Source: Tardiphaga sp. (GTDB taxonomy: Bacteria > Pseudomonadota > Alphaproteobacteria > Rhizobiales > Xanthobacteraceae). From it: a DNA stretch of 16,283 nucleotides. Each line of letters opens with the position of its first letter. The stretch's first letter is position 1. Location of the stretch: positions 1 through 16,283 of the forward strand of contig JAQGJF010000203.1 in the NCBI GenBank assembly GCA_028290765.1, given 5' to 3'. Shown piece after piece: positions 13,100-16,283 of the stretch. The notes beneath the pieces were generated by a model that worked only from the letters and a program-made list of their open reading frames with translations, had not been told where the DNA came from and did no database searches. The translations under genes and the position numbers were made by a program.

Positions 13100-13825
13100 A
13101 TGTTCATGAAATTGCTGTTTGCGATCCTCCTGTTGCTTCTGCCGGCACTTGCCAACGCCGCCGACGTCACCGGCATTCCCAAAATCCGCGATGGCGACCA
13201 GATCACGATCGGAAATACCCGCATCCGTCTTGGCGGTATCGATGCGCCGTCAATCGACCAGCTTTGCCTCAACCCGCAGGGTGAACGCTGGACCTGCGGT
13301 GCGGCGGCCCGCGACGAACTGGTTCGCCATGTCGGCGACAAGAGCTGGACCTGCCATCTCAGGAGCACCGATCGCCGCGGCCGCTCGGTAGCCCGATGCG
13401 AGGTCGATGGCGAAGACATCCAGAAATGGCTGGTCAAAAGCGGCTGGGCGCTGTCCTACGTTCGCTTTTCCCATGACTACGAAGCCGACGAAAAAGTTGC
13501 GCGCGAGGCCAAGGCCGGCCTGTGGGCCGGCGCTTTCATCGCGCCCTGGGACTGGCGCGTCCGCAACAAGAAGACGACCATCATGGGCGCCGTCAAACCG
13601 CCGGATAATGCCAGCGCGATCCTGCTCGCGTCGGCTTCGGGACCGGTCGCACCGTCGCCGGACTGCACCATCAAGGGCAATGTCAATCGCGCCGGTGAAT
13701 GCATCTATCACACGCCCAATAGCCGCTGGTATGCCCAGATCAAGATGCATGTCAGCAAGGGCACGCGCTGGTTCTGCTCGGTGGACGACGCCGAAGCCGC
13801 GGGCTGCCGCGAGACCAAGCGATGA
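13100..13825 (+). CDS. Secreted thermonuclease-like protein with C-terminal sunset-like module
   Basis: A 241-residue exported protein. Residues 1-21 are a signal peptide (MFMKLLFAILLLLLPALANA). The staphylococcal-nuclease-like OB-fold domain covers ~25-150: D31-G-D33 (calcium side), R43 and D48 in RIRLGGIDAP, and R95 in DRRGR correspond to SNase D19/D21, R35, D40 and R87. The general-base glutamate (E43 in SNase, usually DAPE) is S51 here, so phosphodiesterase activity may be weak or lost. After a linker comes a small module (187-238): DCTIKGN, GECIYH, WFCSVDDAEAAGCR. This matches the 'sunset'/Ada-like domain often attached to thermonuclease and DNA-related proteins. The ATG at 13100 starts the signal peptide directly (a second ATG, at 13106, is equally possible); the longer frame from 13022 would bury it. 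It lies 132 bp after the DxDTT gene and 55 bp before the LssY-C gene. Confidence 0.9.
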   Translation: MFMKLLFAILLLLLPALANAADVTGIPKIRDGDQITIGNTRIRLGGIDAPSIDQLCLNPQGERWTCGAAARDELVRHVGDKSWTCHLRSTDRRGRSVARCEVDGEDIQKWLVKSGWALSYVRFSHDYEADEKVAREAKAGLWAGAFIAPWDWRVRNKKTTIMGAVKPPDNASAILLASASGPVAPSPDCTIKGNVNRAGECIYHTPNSRWYAQIKMHVSKGTRWFCSVDDAEAAGCRETKR

Positions 13826-13880
13826 CAGTGCCAATCCGGTGTGCCACCCTCGCGGCCCGCAATCGTGAGGGCCCGATGTC

Positions 13881-14726
13881 GTGGCAAAGCTTGATAACGA
13901 CAACAATGCCAACTCGACGGCGCCGAAGCGAGTTAGCCGGCTGAGGCGAGCCGAATGGCTGTTGCTGTTCGTCCTGATTGCCTATGGGCTGTTCGCCTAC
14001 CTTCTGCTGCCGACATTCTGGACCCATTATGAACACCAGAAGCGCCTCGCCGGACTATCGATGGTGACGCTGACGGCGCAAGGTATCCCCGGCGATCCGA
14101 TCAATGTCGGCTTGGTTGGCGACAACGCGGACGTCCTGTGCGCCATGCACGCGGCCGGCTGGTATCCGGCCGATCCGGTGACGCTCCGGTCGTCGATCGA
14201 AATCGTCGGCAGCGTGTTGCTGGATCGTCCCTATCGCGATGCGCCTGTCAGCAAACTGTACTATCTCGGCCGCGCCGAAGATCTCGCCTTCGAGAAGCCC
14301 GTCGGCGGCAGCGCCGACCATCGTCACCACGTCCGCTTCTGGAAGGTCCTCGACAAGGGCGACGAAGGCCGTCCGGTGTGGCTCGGCGACGCCACCTTCG
14401 ATCGCAGCGTCGGCGTCAGCAACTACACCGGCGCGATCACGCATCATATCGGCGCCGACATCGACGCCGAACGAAAAACGCTGGCAGACGACCTGGAAGC
14501 GGCCGGGATGGTCGACGCCAAATATCAGGTGACCGGCATCGGCCCCACGGTCGCGGGTCGCAATGGCGGCGGTGACCTCTATTACACCGACGGCGAAGTC
14601 TGGATCCTGCGCCTGGTCGAGGCGTGCCGGAAGCGCGACGGTCCCGCTGTCACCATTCCCAGTCCGGCGGCGACCGAAATCAAGGACAGCCTATGGCGAG
14701 CGATCGCCGATGCGGTGAAAAACTAG
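13881..14726 (+). CDS. Stand-alone LssY C-terminal domain membrane protein
   Basis: A 281-residue protein with a charged cytoplasmic N-terminus, one membrane helix (~25-44) and a periplasmic domain (~60-250) resembling the LssY C-terminal domain (PF14067). In Legionella LssY and many other proteins that domain is fused to DedA- or PAP2-type membrane parts. Family landmarks seen: DPINVGLVGDNADVLCAMHAAGW (72-94 in part), RPYRDAPVSKLYYLGRAEDLAF, RHHVRFWKVLDKG, and the histidine-containing TGAITHHIGADIDAERKTL. The biochemical role of the domain is unknown; phosphatase-like activity is sometimes assumed from the fusions only. The start is GTG 13881 with GAGGG at 9-nt spacing. It is co-directional with the nuclease gene 55 bp upstream and may share its transcript. 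It is followed at once by a dyad repeat that probably ends transcription. Confidence 0.85.
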   Translation: MAKLDNDNNANSTAPKRVSRLRRAEWLLLFVLIAYGLFAYLLLPTFWTHYEHQKRLAGLSMVTLTAQGIPGDPINVGLVGDNADVLCAMHAAGWYPADPVTLRSSIEIVGSVLLDRPYRDAPVSKLYYLGRAEDLAFEKPVGGSADHRHHVRFWKVLDKGDEGRPVWLGDATFDRSVGVSNYTGAITHHIGADIDAERKTLADDLEAAGMVDAKYQVTGIGPTVAGRNGGGDLYYTDGEVWILRLVEACRKRDGPAVTIPSPAATEIKDSLWRAIADAVKN

Positions 14727-14773
14727 AGCATGATCCCGAAAAGTGGCCACCGGTTTTCGGACAAGACCATGCT
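14727..14773. repeat. Bradyrhizobium-type dyad repeat, likely shared terminator
   Basis: AGCATGATC (14727-14735) and GACCATGCT (14765-14773) form imperfect outer arms (8 of 9). Inside them CCGAAAA pairs with TTTTCGG. The unit resembles a short intergenic repeat common in Bradyrhizobium and related genera. It begins directly after the LssY-C stop codon and lies 16 bp from the end of the convergent retropepsin-like gene, so it may terminate both transcripts. Confidence 0.75.
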
Positions 14774-14789
14774 AAACGCGTGAGCCGGG

Positions 14790-15929
14790 CTATTTTTTCT
14801 GACCGCGGGTGCGGACTTCGATGAATCCGCCGGCCATTTGGACTTCGAAGCGTGACAGGAAGCTCATGCCGAGAAGACCATCGACGCCGACCCCATAACT
14901 TTTCTCATCGACCTTCTGGACCACAACGGGAACGTTCGCCGCTTCCAGTTTACCGAGCAGGACTTTGTCGGCCTTCGACAGTTTGCCCTTGGCCTGACCG
15001 TTGGCGGTCATCAGTGTGATCTCACTGGCGTCGACGAGGGGGATCTTGGCGCGCTCGGCGAAGGCCGATTTCATCGAAAGATAGCTCGCTCCCGTGTCGA
15101 GAACGAAGACTCCCCGCACACCGTTGATTTCCGCCTTGACGGTAACCACGTTCTTTTGCCCGTGAACCGGAAATCGTTCTTTCAGATTCTGCTTAGGTAC
15201 GACGCAGTTGCCACGCGCCTCATAGTCGTAAATGATCTTCTGGGTTTGGCTGGTGTCGCGAGTGGCGACATCGAACGAAACCCACATGTTGATCGGCGCG
15301 GCTGCCTCGCAGAATCGTCCGAGCGCCGCGTACGCGGCGGCCATGCGAACAAATACCTGACTCCCTATGGCTTTCTTGTTCGAGAAGAGTTCGATCGTGT
15401 CCGCATAATCGACCAGCGCACGCTTGAAATCCTTGACGCCGTCGAACGCAACACCGCGCAAATAGTGAGCATTGTGACTGGATGGTTCACGCCTGATCAG
15501 TTCGTCCGCGACCTCGACCGCCTTCTCATAATCCGTCAGCTTGAGGTATATGTCGACTGACTTTTGCAGCGCCGACAGCGGTGCTCCGCAGTTCTGAAAA
15601 AACCGGTAAAGGCCATTCGCGGCCTCCCGCCGATACCCAAGCTTGTCGAGCATGAGCGCAAGATCGCCGACGCTTTTCTGGTCGCATGGCTCGCGTTTCA
15701 GCTCTTCGAGGCGAAGCCATATAAAAGCGTCCCGGGCCGCCCTCAGCGGCAAGACTCCCAGACGGTCGTAAACACTGGAGAAAACCTCTTCCGGGTTTTC
15801 GTCCAGGTAGCCCGCCTGGACGATATCGGGCGTTAAAAAGAACAGGATCACAAACAAGTAACGAAACGCAGCGAACGGAAACCTATTCGTTCCGCGATCA
15901 ATAGTATTTCTCTGCAAGTTGAACCCCAT
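14790..15929 (-). CDS. TPR-containing retropepsin-like aspartic protease
   Basis: A 379-residue exported or membrane-anchored protein. A hydrophobic signal/anchor (~20-38) is followed by helical TPR-like repeats (~88-215; for example NAHYLRGVAFDGVKDFKRAL, 153-172) and a C-terminal retropepsin-type domain (~258-375). The aspartic protease signature is D278-T-G-A-S in GVFVLDTGAS, with the flap region around 305-325 and the hydrophobic-hydrophobic-Gly element GVDGLLGMSFLSRF (348-361) typical of clan AA. One half-domain is present, so the active form would be a dimer. The ATG at 15929 is chosen because AAAGGA lies 4 nt upstream; a TTG at 15968 extends the frame by 13 residues. The gene looks less GC-rich than its neighbours (about 48-62 % in three sampled 60-base lines), which may mark horizontal acquisition. 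It is divergent from the aminotransferase gene. The substrate is unknown. Confidence 0.88.
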   Translation of the reverse strand: MGFNLQRNTIDRGTNRFPFAAFRYLFVILFFLTPDIVQAGYLDENPEEVFSSVYDRLGVLPLRAARDAFIWLRLEELKREPCDQKSVGDLALMLDKLGYRREAANGLYRFFQNCGAPLSALQKSVDIYLKLTDYEKAVEVADELIRREPSSHNAHYLRGVAFDGVKDFKRALVDYADTIELFSNKKAIGSQVFVRMAAAYAALGRFCEAAAPINMWVSFDVATRDTSQTQKIIYDYEARGNCVVPKQNLKERFPVHGQKNVVTVKAEINGVRGVFVLDTGASYLSMKSAFAERAKIPLVDASEITLMTANGQAKGKLSKADKVLLGKLEAANVPVVVQKVDEKSYGVGVDGLLGMSFLSRFEVQMAGGFIEVRTRGQKK

Positions 15930-16192
15930 CCTTGTCCTTTTGCGGGACAAGACCCCAGCCTTGAGCAAATGCTATAGAAGATTCCGAAGTTTGCAACCCG
16001 GGATTGTCGCCTTGAAAAACCATTGGCCTGGAAGCCGGATCGACGCGCCAACGCTTCGGCGCGGATACACCAACGGTGTCCATGCGGTCTTGAAATTCGA
16101 ACCCATGCGCGGCATGCATCATCTCCTGATCCGCTTTGAATCCACCTCCTGCCATGCCAGCATGGCCCCACTGCCAACAAGGAAAAACAACA

Positions 16193-16283
16193 ATGGTCGT
16201 TCGAGCGGGGCGTGAGTTTCTGGCCATCCCCGGGCCCACCACGATGCCCGACGAAGTGCTGCGGGCGATGCACCGCCCCGCTT
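16193..16283 (+). CDS. Class V aminotransferase, serine-glyoxylate type (N-terminal 30 codons; runs off window)
   Basis: The frame starts at ATG 16193, with AAGGA 9 nt upstream, and is open to the window edge. The first 30 residues contain FLAIPGPTTMPDEVLRAMHRPA in two parts (residues 9-18 and 19-30). This is the hallmark N-terminus of PLP-dependent class V aminotransferases of the serine-glyoxylate/alanine-glyoxylate group, which use glyoxylate as amino acceptor in photorespiratory or serine-cycle metabolism. The catalytic lysine lies beyond the window, so the exact substrate pair is not determined. The 263-bp gap to the divergent retropepsin-like gene holds no other gene I can support. Confidence 0.8.
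   Translation, partial: MVVRAGREFLAIPGPTTMPDEVLRAMHRPA

Noticed and set aside
15930..16192. Small ORFs in the gap before the aminotransferase gene
   Set aside because: Frames on both strands overlap the two real starts, lack ribosome sites and show no motif.

Overview
The window reads as chromosomal DNA from a Bradyrhizobium/Rhodopseudomonas-type alphaproteobacterium (Nitrobacteraceae). This is inferred from the high GC content, strong G/C third-position bias, the family-typical dyad repeats between genes, and the gene families present. No rRNA, tRNA, CRISPR array, complete IS element or phage gene was seen.

Layout. (1) 1-3023: the 3' end of an RND multidrug-pump gene, then a secreted serine beta-lactamase-fold hydrolase on the minus strand, then a decayed second copy of the same RND 3' end (about 88 % identical by hand count, two frameshifting deletions), closed by a 31-bp-arm inverted repeat. 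(2) 3037-8718: a Crp/Fnr-type regulator (minus) divergent from an AsmA-family envelope gene and a membrane-bound class III nucleotide cyclase (plus). The shared promoter region carries a near-consensus CRP box, TGTGT-N6-TCACA. (3) 8831-10713: an orphan, short periplasmic adaptor (plus) converging on a membrane-anchored caspase-fold protein (minus) whose catalytic His and Cys are replaced by Tyr and Ser. (4) 10714-11227: a long intergenic stretch with a large hairpin and a doubtful 65-codon ORF. (5) 11228-14726: three plus-strand genes. They are an unrecognised 579-residue protein with a DxDTT motif suggestive of class II terpene cyclases, a secreted thermonuclease-like protein with a C-terminal sunset-like module, and a stand-alone LssY-C-domain membrane protein. 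(6) 14790-16283: a TPR plus retropepsin-like aspartic protease (minus), divergent from the first 30 codons of a class V aminotransferase of the serine-glyoxylate type.

How the genes may work together. The only strongly suggested circuit is regulator, CRP box and cyclase: the cyclase would supply a cyclic nucleotide that the Crp-like protein reads at a box shared by its own gene and asmA. Much of the rest is exported or membrane-anchored (hydrolase, AsmA protein, adaptor, pseudo-caspase, nuclease, LssY-C protein, retropepsin). The window is therefore rich in envelope functions, but no single pathway is evident.

The best candidates for undescribed biology are the DxDTT protein, the pseudo-caspase, and the Crp/cyclase/AsmA cluster. 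All functional calls come from reading motifs by eye; no database search was run.
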